From: Opitutaceae bacterium
GTDB lineage: Bacteria > Verrucomicrobiota > Verrucomicrobiia > Opitutales > Opitutaceae
Assembly: GCA_031254955.1 (NCBI GenBank)
Contig: JAIRTK010000161.1
Location: 1-8,903, forward strand
Direction: 5' to 3'
Length of the DNA: 8,903 nt
The notes beneath the pieces were generated by a model. It did no database searches. It saw nothing but the letters and a program-made list of their open reading frames with translations, and had not been told where the DNA came from. Each line of letters opens with the position of its first letter. The stretch's first letter is position 1. Shown piece by piece: positions 1-8,786 of this stretch. Made by a program: the position numbers and the translations under genes.

Positions 1-105
1 CCCGCCGAGCCGCGAGCGGGTTCCCACGGCCCGGCGGGACGCCTCGCCCTACCCTTAACGGCTTCCATAGTGTGATTTTCATTCGCAAAGTGTATAACTC
101 AAAGT
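1..105. repeat. GC-rich palindromic element with conserved AT-rich flank (copy 1, cut by window edge)
   Basis: Bases 1-53 are most of a palindrome whose right arm reads CGGGACGCCTCGCCCTACC. A full copy in opposite orientation lies at 1441-1507. Homology continues beyond the palindrome: TTAACGGCTTCC and AGTGTGATTTTCATT at 55-82 recur as reverse complement at 1412-1438, followed by CATTCGCAAAG. Copy 1 lacks about 22 bases present in copy 2, between two TTTCATT direct repeats. The left end is outside the window. Confidence 0.8.
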
Positions 106-266
106 TGTGTCACCGCCGGAATCTTTCCTCTTTCTCTTTATTCTTTATCGTTCCTCTTGTCAGGCTTCTCGCTTCGCTCGGAACTCCCGGCCCGTTCCTG
201 ACGAAAGAGAAAGAGAAAGAGTAAGAGAAAGAGGAAAGAAGAAAGAGGGAGTGACACAACTTTGAG
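98..266. repeat. Long inverted repeat with polypyrimidine/polypurine arms upstream of tlyA
   Basis: The outer arms CTCAAAGTTGTGTCAC (98-113) and GTGACACAACTTTGAG (251-266) are perfectly complementary over 16 bases. Inside them the left arm is CT-rich and the right arm is GA-rich: 203-251 has one pyrimidine in 49 bases. TTTCCTCTTTCTCTT (124-138) pairs with 223-237, and GTCAGG (159-164) pairs with CCTGAC (197-202), leaving a loop of about 32 bases. The element ends 90 bases before tlyA and encodes nothing convincing. A cruciform or triplex is physically possible, but a role is not shown. Confidence 0.8.
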
Positions 267-356
267 TCGCCCCCACGGCAAAACCGCCCGGCAAAACAAC
301 CTTCACTTCCTCGCGGACGCTGTTGTGCTCACCGGAAACTCGAACCGCCCGCAACC

Positions 357-1151
357 ATGCCCTCGCCCGCCAGACAACGCCTCGATGAACTCCTCGTCGC
401 CCGCGGCCTCGCCGAATCCCGTTCGCAAGCCAAGGCGCTCATCATGGCCGGACGCGTGCTTCACGGCACCACGCGGCTCGACAAACCCGGCAAGGAAGTG
501 CCCGCCGACATCGCGCTCACGCTGGAGCAGCCGCCGCGTTTTGTCAGCCGCGGCGGGGAGAAGCTCGCCGGGTTTCTGGAAAAATTCCCGCTCGATCTCG
601 ACGGCGCCCACATCCTCGACGTGGGCGCCTCCACCGGAGGCTTCACCGATTGCTGCCTGCAAGCCGGCGCGGCGTCCGCCGTGTGCGTGGATGTCGGACG
701 CGCGCAACTCCACGCGCGCCTCCGCGCCGACCCGCGCGTCACCAACCTCGAAAAAACCAACGCCCGCCTCCTGCGCCCGGGCGGCCTGCCGCGCGCGGAA
801 TTCGACGCCATCGTGATGGACCTGTCCTTCATCTCGCTCAAATCCGTGCTGCCCGCCGTGTGGCCGTTTTTGCGCGCGGACGGCGCGCTCGTCGCGCTGG
901 TGAAACCGCAATTCGAGGCCGGCAAAGCCGAGGTGGACAAAGGCCGCGGCGTCATCCGCGACCGCGCCGTGCAGGACGCGGTGCTCGCGGACATCACCGC
1001 GTTCGCGCTCGCGAAGCTTCCCGACGCGGCGCTCACCGGCTCGATGGACTCGCCCATCACCGGGGCGGACGGCAATCGCGAGTTTCTGCTGGGATTGCGA
1101 AAAAATCCGAAAGGCCAACCCCCTTCGCGCCCCCAATCCTTGAACCCGTGA
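357..1151 (+). CDS. tlyA: TlyA-family rRNA (cytidine-2'-O)-methyltransferase
   Basis: Predicted S-adenosylmethionine-dependent 2'-O-methyltransferase acting on ribosomal RNA; characterised TlyA proteins modify cytidines of 23S and, in the longer type, 16S rRNA. The 264-residue length fits the family. An S4 RNA-binding domain occupies about residues 5-60 ([20 protein letters not shown]), then the linker [10 protein letters not shown] (61-70). The FtsJ-like Rossmann domain starts with the SAM-binding motif [13 protein letters not shown] (87-99), followed by MDLSFISL (154-161), LVKPQFEAG (181-189) and GNREFLL (239-245). K69, D155, K183 and E242 match the K-D-K-E tetrad of this fold. The ATG at 357 gives a standard N-terminus, although no strong Shine-Dalgarno is visible. 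Repeats flank both sides and no operon partner is seen. The type (23S only, or 23S plus 16S) cannot be settled by eye. TlyA was historically labelled hemolysin, which is not implied here. Confidence 0.95.
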   Translation: MPSPARQRLDELLVARGLAESRSQAKALIMAGRVLHGTTRLDKPGKEVPADIALTLEQPPRFVSRGGEKLAGFLEKFPLDLDGAHILDVGASTGGFTDCCLQAGAASAVCVDVGRAQLHARLRADPRVTNLEKTNARLLRPGGLPRAEFDAIVMDLSFISLKSVLPAVWPFLRADGALVALVKPQFEAGKAEVDKGRGVIRDRAVQDAVLADITAFALAKLPDAALTGSMDSPITGADGNREFLLGLRKNPKGQPPSRPQSLNP

Positions 1152-1263
1152 CCCGGCGCCTTTCCGTTTCATGAGTCGCAAGCCAAGATAACCGGCGAGC
1201 GCCATGCGTCACGGACACGGATTTTGGCGTCCGAACCCACGCGGCCATGACCGTTTGGGGAGC

Positions 1264-1302
1264 GCACGCGTCCCGCGTGCGGATTTTGGCGTCCCGCCAA
1301 AA
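1264..1302. repeat. Tandem TCC-loop hairpins
   Basis: Two adjacent perfect hairpins share the same three-base loop. GCACGCG-TCC-CGCGTGC is at 1264-1280 and TTTTGGCG-TCC-CGCCAAAA at 1284-1302. A degenerate relative (GGATTTTGGCGTCCGAAC) lies just upstream near 1217-1234. The core GGCGTCCCGCC also occurs inside the palindrome at 1441-1507, so these look like related short mobile or REP-like units. They have no T-run and are unlikely to be a strong intrinsic terminator for tlyA. Confidence 0.7.
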
Positions 1303-1366
1303 CCTGTTGCCCGGCAAAACTCCGGACAAGACACACAAGACGCGCGCGCACCTCAAACGCGCCCCA

Positions 1367-1551
1367 AAAGGCTCTCATACCCTTTGCGAATGAAACTCAT
1401 ATCATTTCCTAATGAAAATCACACTAAGGAAGCCGTTAGAGGTAGGGCGAGGCGTCCCGCCGAGCCGCGAGCGGTTCACACGGCTCGTCGGGACGCCTCG
1501 CCCTACCTGAAAGGCAATTTTTGACTGCAAAGGCTCTCATTCCCCTTTGGG
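1367..1551. repeat. GC-rich palindromic element (copy 2) between direct repeats
   Basis: The core palindrome at 1441-1507 has left arm GTAGGGCGAGGCGTCCCGCC and right arm GGGACGCCTCGCCCTACC. With its AT-rich flank (1390-1440) it is an inverted copy of the element at the window's left edge. The block is bounded by imperfect direct repeats: AAAGGCTCTCATACCCTTTG (1367-1386) and AAAGGCTCTCATTCCCCTTT (1529-1548). An open frame of 106 codons runs through it, but its composition is that of the repeat and it resembles no protein I recognise. Confidence 0.75.
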
Positions 1552-1715
1552 CGCTTTGAAAAATTCAAATTTTACCGATGCCAAGGCAAAGAGTCCTCGC
1601 CGAGTCCTCCGCAACCACGCTCCGATTCACCTATGAAATCCCAACCCACAACCCACGTCAGGAGGAATCCTCGGAGCGGCCTTCCTGCCTCCTTGAGCCA
1701 TTTTTCAAAGCGCCC
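1549..1715. repeat. Inverted pair of a roughly 75-bp repeat unit
   Basis: The outer arms GGGCGCTTTGAAAAAT (1549-1564) and ATTTTTCAAAGCGCCC (1700-1715) are perfect 16-base complements. Further inside, each arm holds a degenerate version of a hairpin unit. A cleaner single copy lies at 8467-8541 as GGAGGCCTC-TCC-GAGGCCTCC. The left arm also shares CCGC-ACCACGCTCCGATT with that copy. The centre (about 1615-1665) is unpaired. No coding signal is apparent. Confidence 0.75.
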
Positions 1716-1759
1716 CTTTGTTAACTGATTCCTCGCTAGTTTGAATGGCTGGTTTGTTT

Positions 1760-1890
1760 TCAAGAGCCACCAAGAGACACACTACGAGGCGAAGCCGGAT
1801 GGCCTGACAAAGGCACAAGATTGGGTGCTTGTTTTGTCAGGCCACTCGCAGACTCGCAGAGCGCTTCTTGTGCCTCTTTGTGGCTCTTTT
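1760..1890. repeat. Nested inverted repeat with GGCCTGACAAA hairpin core
   Basis: The outer arms AAGAGCCACCAAGAGACAC (1762-1780) and GTGCCTCTTTGTGGCTCTT (1870-1888) pair with two mismatches. Inside them GGCCTGACAAA (1801-1811) pairs perfectly with TTTGTCAGGCC (1833-1843). GGCCTGAC/GTCAGGCC also forms the inner arms of the element at 6943-7057, so the cores look related while the outer arms differ. An 83-codon frame crosses this region but is repeat-derived and unconvincing. Confidence 0.7.
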
Positions 1891-2106
1891 AGTGATTGTT
1901 CCCAGACATCAAAAATAGCGGGGAACCCCATTTTCCGGTCATCTATAGGCCTATCAAACCACGGCTCGGCAAAGACGCTGCGCCCTGCTTAAAATAGGAC
2001 ACTTTAAAAAACCCATTTCCCCGACAAACGAACCCACTGCGAATGCCCCCAGTGCCGCGAATGCTTCAACCCCTATTCTTATTCAGGAAGGTTCTCCCCA
2101 TTCTTT

Positions 2107-2428
2107 TTAACCGCAAAGGACGCGAAGGACGCAAAGGGCACGAAGTCATGGGACACGAATAAAATCATCAATCTATTTATACCCTTCCCCAGTGAACAGG
2201 CCCCTTTAGAAGCAGAGCAATGTAGGGGCTTCGCTTGCGAAGCCCGTCCGTTGCTGATGCACGGCCCGTTGCTGGAGCACGGTTATCAAGCCGGGCATCG
2301 CAAGCGACGCCCCTACAAAAGAGTCATTTTCATTGGGAATGGGTATTATATTAAATTAATTAAGAAAACCCCATAAGGCTGTTCTCTCCCGGTCTTCGCA
2401 TCCTTCGCGCCCTTCGAGGTTACTTTTT
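2107..2428. repeat. Three-layer nested palindrome, about 320 bp
   Basis: Outer layer: TAACCGCAAAGGACGCGAAG (from 2109) pairs imperfectly with CTTCGCGCCCTTCGAGGTTA (2402-2421). Middle layer: TATACCCTTCCCCAGTGAA (about 2178-2196) pairs imperfectly with TTCATTGGGAATGGGTATTA (about 2329-2348). Inner layer: 2221-2246 against 2292-2317, 24 of 26 bases complementary. Each inner arm is itself a hairpin, for example GGGCTTCGC-TT-GCGAAGCCC at 2225-2244. The centre holds a 17-base tandem pair, CCGTTGCTGATGCACGG (2248-2264) and CCGTTGCTGGAGCACGG (2266-2282). No gene is visible here. Confidence 0.75.
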
Positions 2429-2636
2429 AGACCCTCCCTTCAATCAAGCCGGCTTTTCTCCTGATTCGCGTTCCTTCGTATCCCTTCGTGTCACCTCATG
2501 TTCCAACGCCCGTGCCTCCCGCCCCTTCCCCCTCTTCAACAACAGATTCTTTCACTGAAAATGCCGAAACCCCGAAATCCCCCGCAACCCGCCGCGCGAA
2601 AATCCCAAAAACAAGGGTGAACCCACCCGCGCATCC
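2429..2636. other. Pyrimidine-rich leader with no recognised element
   Basis: This stretch before the kinase gene is C/T-rich and holds a degenerate CTTCGTATCCCTTCGTGTCA repeat-like segment near 2475-2494. An ATG at 2561 opens only 19 codons before a TGA at 2618, in a different frame from the kinase. I see no confident promoter, terminator or RNA gene. Confidence 0.4.
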
Positions 2637-6040
<3,404 letters not shown>

Positions 6041-6050
<10 letters not shown>

Positions 6051-6070
6051 TCCCCTCAAAAAAATAATCC
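6041..6070. repeat. 13-base tandem repeat over the kinase stop codon
   Basis: AAAAAAATAATCC occurs at 6041-6053 and 6058-6070, separated by CCTC. The first copy supplies the kinase's TAA stop (6048-6050). Likely slippage; no function is inferred. Confidence 0.6.
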
Positions 6071-6125
6071 GCAACTTCCCGCGCCCTTTCCCCAAGACAA
6101 AAGTGGACGGGCCTGTTGCCCCTCC

Positions 6126-6147
6126 CGCGCGGCCTGAAAACCGCGCG
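6126..6147. other. GC hairpin between kinase and lipoprotein genes
   Basis: CGCGCGG (6126-6132) and CCGCGCG (6141-6147) form a 7-bp stem with an 8-base loop, 24 bases before the lipoprotein ATG. No T-run follows, so it is a weak terminator candidate at best and could instead affect the lipoprotein leader. Confidence 0.4.
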
Positions 6148-6171
6148 CCCATTTCCATCCAGATACACGCC

Positions 6172-6426
6172 ATGAAAACACGCACCACCCCCCGCGCGCT
6201 CCCGCGCGCCATCGCCCTGCTCACGCTTGCGGTCGCGGCCCTCGCCGCCGCCGGCTGCTCGACCCCCGCGGGCCAGAAAGCCCGGCAAGGCGTCCAGGAA
6301 ACCAACAGCACCCTCGACGGCGTTGACTCCGTCACCAGCACCGCCGACCGCGCGTCCGACACCGCCAACCGCGCCGCGGATACCGCCAAAAAAGTCTCCG
6401 ACACCCTTGACCGGTTCTTCAAGTAA
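6172..6426 (+). CDS. Small alanine-zipper lipoprotein
   Basis: An 84-residue exported lipoprotein. Residues 1-28 form a signal peptide with basic MKTRTTPRALPR and a hydrophobic core, ending in a lipobox-like AAGC with the lipidated cysteine at 29. The mature part is short and strongly heptad: DGVDSVT, STADRAS, DTANRAA, DTAKKVS, DTLDRFF (49-83). Hydrophobic a/d positions are V51/V54, A58/A61, A65/A68, A72/V75 and L79/F82. That predicts a parallel coiled coil of the alanine-zipper kind, reminiscent of Lpp-type murein lipoproteins but without clear sequence identity. It ends FFK, so a C-terminal lysine is available, as in Lpp; peptidoglycan linkage is speculation. The gene lies 121 bases after the kinase. 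Co-transcription is possible but not shown. Its third-position G/C bias matches the neighbouring genes. Confidence 0.8.
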   Translation: MKTRTTPRALPRAIALLTLAVAALAAAGCSTPAGQKARQGVQETNSTLDGVDSVTSTADRASDTANRAADTAKKVSDTLDRFFK

Positions 6427-6457
6427 CCGCGCCAACACCAAACCAAACCACCGCAAC

Positions 6458-6495
6458 CCGCCGCCCCGGAACCGCCTGACTCTCCGGGGCGGCGG
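6458..6495 (+). terminator. Possible terminator hairpin after the lipoprotein gene
   Basis: CCGCCGCCCCGG (6458-6469) and CCGGGGCGGCGG (6484-6495) form a perfect 12-bp GC stem with a 14-base loop, 31 bases after the stop codon. No T-tract follows, so it is not a textbook intrinsic terminator. The position fits transcript end or 3'-end protection. Confidence 0.5.
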
Positions 6496-6525
6496 CAATG
6501 CCGGTCAATAAACAAACCATTGATT

Positions 6526-6639
6526 TAATCGCGGAAGCACGGAATTGCGGTTCCGAGCGAAGCGACATCAGCCAACACGGAAGCAAGCCAATCCCATTCC
6601 TTTTTTCAGCGCTTCCGTCCTTCCGCCCTTCCACGATTA
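6526..6639. repeat. Array palindrome A
   Basis: The left arm TAATCGCGGAAGCACGGAAT (from 6526) pairs imperfectly with TTCCGCCCTTCCACGATTA (6621-6639). Its inner part, including CATTCCTTTTTTCAGCG (6595-6611), is homologous to the same part of palindrome C. Confidence 0.7.
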
Positions 6640-6656
6640 AAAAACGAACCATTAAT

Positions 6657-6751
6657 TTAACCACGGAGACGCGGAGAGCACGGAGCTATGAAAGAGATTT
6701 TAATAAAAAAACTCCTTCCGAACTCCGTGTTCTCCGTGTCTCCGTGGTTAA
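6657..6751. repeat. Array palindrome B, CACGGAG-type
   Basis: The left arm 6657-6685 (starting TTAACCACGGAGACGCGGAG) and right arm 6723-6751 (ending TCTCCGTGTCTCCGTGGTTAA without its first base) are complementary at 27 of 29 positions around an AT-rich loop. Iterated CACGGAG motifs of this kind are widespread in diverse bacterial genomes. This is a family known by pattern; its function is unknown to me. Confidence 0.8.
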
Positions 6752-6771
6752 ACAAAAACGAACCATTAAAA

Positions 6772-6863
6772 TAATCGCGGAAACACGGAATTGCGGAAAC
6801 ACGAAAACAAGCCGATCTCATTCCTTTTTTCAGCGTTTCCGCCCTTCCGTGCTTCCGCGATAA
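6772..6863. repeat. Array palindrome C
   Basis: The left arm 6772-6800 (starting TAATCGCGGAAACACGGAAT) and right arm 6835-6863 (ending CCGTGCTTCCGCGATAA) are complementary at about 25 of 29 positions. The interior shares CATTCCTTTTTTCAGCG with palindrome A, so A and C are diverged copies of one unit with the unrelated B between them. Confidence 0.75.
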
Positions 6864-6888
6864 AAAACCGAACCATTATTTTAGACGG

Positions 6889-6939
6889 AATGAACAGAAT
6901 GAGAAAGAATGAACAAAATTAAAAACCATTCCGTTCATT
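6889..6939. repeat. Array palindrome D
   Basis: AATGAACAGAATG (6889-6901) pairs with CATTCCGTTCATT (6927-6939) at 12 of 13 bases. GAATGA iterates within the left side. This is the shortest member of the array and directly abuts the nested element starting at 6943. Confidence 0.65.
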
Positions 6940-6942
6940 TTA

Positions 6943-7057
6943 TTAACTGATGTTACGCGGCGCGTAGGGCCTGACCTTGCGTCAGGCCGGGATTGACGGA
7001 GCGGCCTGACACAAGATCAGACCCTGCAAAATTCGTTGCGTCGCGTAACATCGGTTA
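6943..7057. repeat. Nested palindrome with TGATGTTACGC outer arms (copy 1)
   Basis: The outer arms TTAACTGATGTTACGC (6943-6958) and GCGTAACATCGGTTA (7043-7057) bracket inner arms GTAGGGCCTGACCTTGCGTC (from 6964) and GACACAAGATCAGACCCTGC (7007-7026). The inner core GGCCTGAC/GTCAGGCC resembles the hairpin at 1801-1843. The same outer arms recur at 8549-8758 around a different core. The element ends 56 bases before the sialidase-like gene. I see no clear promoter in 7058-7113. Confidence 0.75.
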
Positions 7058-7113
7058 TCAAATTCCGTCCGCTCTATCCAAAAACAATAAGCATTAAGAA
7101 ATAGACCTGTTTT

Positions 7114-8445
7114 ATGAAAACCCTGCTTCACCTTGCCTGTATTACTATTTTTTGCATCCCGGACTTCTCCTCCGCTCTCTTCGCCGGCCCGATCCGGCCG
7201 CTGGCGCAGGAGCACGTCGTCGTCGCCGAGTCGCCCGACCCGCAGAAACTGCCGCTCTATAACCCCACCATCCTGCGCCTGCCGTCGGGCCGGCTCGTGG
7301 CCGGATATTCCCTCAGCAACAAGCACAACAAAAAACACACCGAGGGCGTGGGCATGCACTTCCTCACGTCCGACGACGGCGGCGCCACTTGGACGGAGCG
7401 CGCGGTGCATCGCATCGGCCAGGCCCGCCTGCTGCTCGCCGGCGGCGCCGTGTATGCCCTCGGCTCGAACAAACTCGCCATCATCCGCTCCGACGACGCC
7501 GGCGCCACGTGGTCGGAACCGGTGCCGCTGGTGAAAGAAACCGGCTGGCACCAGCACGCCGCCAATTTCATCCGCGCCAACGGCAACATCTACCTCGTCG
7601 TCGAGCGCGCCGTGAACCGCGAAATCAAGGCTTGGGTGCCCGGCGACCTCGCGCCCGTCCTCATGCGCGCCCGCGAGGACTCCGACCTCACCAAGCCCCA
7701 AAGCTGGACCTTCTCCGCCGAGGTTGCGTTCAAGGACCTTGTGCCGGGCTACCGCCAAAACACGCTGCCGGATTACTTCGGCGTGCCGTTTTTCCCGATG
7801 AATTTCCCCGAGGCCGTCAACATCCCCTCCCGGATTCCCGGCAAAAACCTCCGTGTCGCCCCGCCCGGCTGGCTTGAGGCCAACATCGCGCAAATCACCG
7901 ACCCCGACCACTACTGGTTCGACCCTGCGGGCCGCACCTTCCACGTCCTCCTGCGCGCCCACACCGGCGGCACCGGCTACGCCGCGCTGTGCACGTTCAC
8001 CGAGCACGCCGACGGCAGCCTGACGCCGTCCCTCCAGACCGCGCCCTCCGGCAAGAAAATCCTCTGGCTGCCCATGCCCGGAGGCCAGATGCGTTTTCAT
8101 ATCACGCATGATGAAAAGACAAAACTCTACTGGCTGCTCGGCTCGCAGGCCACCGACAGCATGACGCGCTCCGACAGGCTGCCGCCCGAACGCTACGCGA
8201 CCCCAAGCAACGAGCGCCACCGCCTCGTGCTGCATTTCTCAAAAAACCTCGTCGATTGGTGCTTCGCCGGCGTGGTGGCGATTGGCGACACGCCCGGACA
8301 GGCGCGCCACTACGCGGCGATGGATATCGACGGCGACGACCTCGTCATCCTCTCCCGCAGCGGCGACGCCCGCGCGAAGAACGCCCACGACGGCAACCTC
8401 ATCACCTTCCACCGCGTGAGGAATTTCCGCGCTCTCGTTTACTGA
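7114..8445 (+). CDS. Secreted sialidase-fold (BNR/Asp-box) protein
   Basis: A 443-residue exported protein of the sialidase/neuraminidase beta-propeller superfamily. Residues 1 to about 24 look like a signal peptide (MKTLLHLACITIFC, then a likely cleavage after SALFA). Two canonical Asp boxes (SxDxGxTW) lie at 86-93 (SDDGGATW) and 126-133 (SDDAGATW). Other conspicuous segments are LYNPTILRLPSGRLVAGYS (48-66), GWHQHAANFIRANGNIYLVV (144-163), GWLEANI (252-258) and the C-terminal HDGNLITFHRVRNFR (425-439). These resemble secreted BNR proteins common in Verrucomicrobiota and Planctomycetota. I cannot assign the arginine triad, tyrosine and aspartate of true GH33 sialidases with confidence, so the substrate is open. 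The ATG at 7114 is chosen for the signal peptide; no strong ribosome-binding site is visible. Nested palindromes lie on both sides, and the next gene downstream is also exported. Confidence 0.85.
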   Translation: MKTLLHLACITIFCIPDFSSALFAGPIRPLAQEHVVVAESPDPQKLPLYNPTILRLPSGRLVAGYSLSNKHNKKHTEGVGMHFLTSDDGGATWTERAVHRIGQARLLLAGGAVYALGSNKLAIIRSDDAGATWSEPVPLVKETGWHQHAANFIRANGNIYLVVERAVNREIKAWVPGDLAPVLMRAREDSDLTKPQSWTFSAEVAFKDLVPGYRQNTLPDYFGVPFFPMNFPEAVNIPSRIPGKNLRVAPPGWLEANIAQITDPDHYWFDPAGRTFHVLLRAHTGGTGYAALCTFTEHADGSLTPSLQTAPSGKKILWLPMPGGQMRFHITHDEKTKLYWLLGSQATDSMTRSDRLPPERYATPSNERHRLVLHFSKNLVDWCFAGVVAIGDTPGQARHYAAMDIDGDDLVILSRSGDARAKNAHDGNLITFHRVRNFRALVY

Positions 8446-8466
8446 CGCCGTTTATAAAGCATAAAG

Positions 8467-8541
8467 GCGCGTTGAAAAATCAAACTCAACAAGCACCAAG
8501 GCAGGGAGGCCTCTCCGAGGCCTCCGCCACCACGCTCCGAT
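8467..8541. repeat. Single (half) copy of the 1549-1715 repeat unit
   Basis: GCGCGTTGAAAAATCAAACT (8468-8487) leads into CCAAGGCAGGGAGGCCTC and the perfect hairpin GGAGGCCTC-TCC-GAGGCCTCC (8505-8525), then CCACCACGCTCCGATTT. It aligns across its length with the left arm of the inverted pair at 1549-1715. Here it is unpaired and runs straight into the next element. Confidence 0.75.
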
Positions 8542-8548
8542 TTACATG

Positions 8549-8758
8549 ACTGATATTACGCAGACGGTTTTTATGGAGTGCGGCGACAGGTCGCCGCGTT
8601 GGACGGGCCGACCTGTCGGTCCGCCCCGTTTTCCCTTGGGCTTCCCTCGGGCGGCGGGGCGGCGCGACAGGTCGCGCCGTCAAAAGCGGCGACAGGTCGC
8701 CGCACTCCATAAACAGACCTCGCCGGGCCGTTGGACGGGGAGGCCGCGTAACATCAGT
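8549..8758. repeat. Nested palindrome with TGATGTTACGC outer arms (copy 2)
   Basis: The outer arms ACTGATATTACGC (8549-8561) and GCGTAACATCAGT (8746-8758) match those at 6943-7057. The inner arms are a perfect 26-base inverted repeat (8572-8597 and 8686-8711) reading TATGGAGTGCGGCGACAGGT onward. Each inner arm is itself the hairpin GCGGCGAC-AG-GTCGCCGC. Two related hairpins lie between them, CCGAC-CT-GTCGG (8608-8619) and GGCGCGAC-AG-GTCGCGCC (8661-8678). Short frames crossing it on both strands are repeat artefacts. Confidence 0.85.
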
Positions 8759-8786
8759 AAATAATATAAGCACGACTTTTTCCGCC

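Larger units (their letters stand above)
6507..6883. repeat. Array of a conserved AT-rich link between unlike palindromes
   Basis: A link with core AACGAACCATTAATTTAA appears four times: 6507-6529 (ACAAACCATTGATTTAAT), 6638-6660, 6751-6774 (ACGAACCATTAAAATAAT) and 6861-6883 (CCGAACCATTATTTTAG). ACCATT starts at 6516, 6648, 6762 and 6872, giving periods of 132, 114 and 110, with a last AACCATT at 6924-6930. Each interval holds a different inverted repeat, annotated separately. A 121-codon frame crossing this array is not credible as a gene. Confidence 0.75.

Noticed and set aside
1264..1302. Intrinsic terminator for tlyA
   Set aside because: The hairpins are 113 bases past the stop and lack a T-run.
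1204..1524. 106-codon open frame on the + strand
   Set aside because: It lies wholly over hairpins and the GC-rich palindrome, and its peptide is low-complexity with no family resemblance.
1741..1992. 83-codon open frame starting at a non-ATG codon
   Set aside because: It runs through the nested repeat at 1760-1890, has no ribosome-binding site and no recognisable protein.
6498..6863. 121-codon open frame across the link-palindrome array
   Set aside because: The coding potential comes from the repeats themselves; the same motifs recur several times in it.
6507..6945. Possible CRISPR array
   Set aside because: The recurring link is imperfect and AT-rich. The intervals are 110-132 bases, self-complementary and partly related to each other, and no cas gene is near.
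6982..8235. 417-codon antisense open frame opposite the sialidase-like gene
   Set aside because: The + strand frame has a signal peptide and Asp boxes; the antisense product has no recognisable motif.
8546..8764. Short frames on both strands over the last palindrome, both containing MECGD(R/L)SP
   Set aside because: The shared peptide arises because the inverted repeat reads the same on both strands; it is not evidence of a gene.
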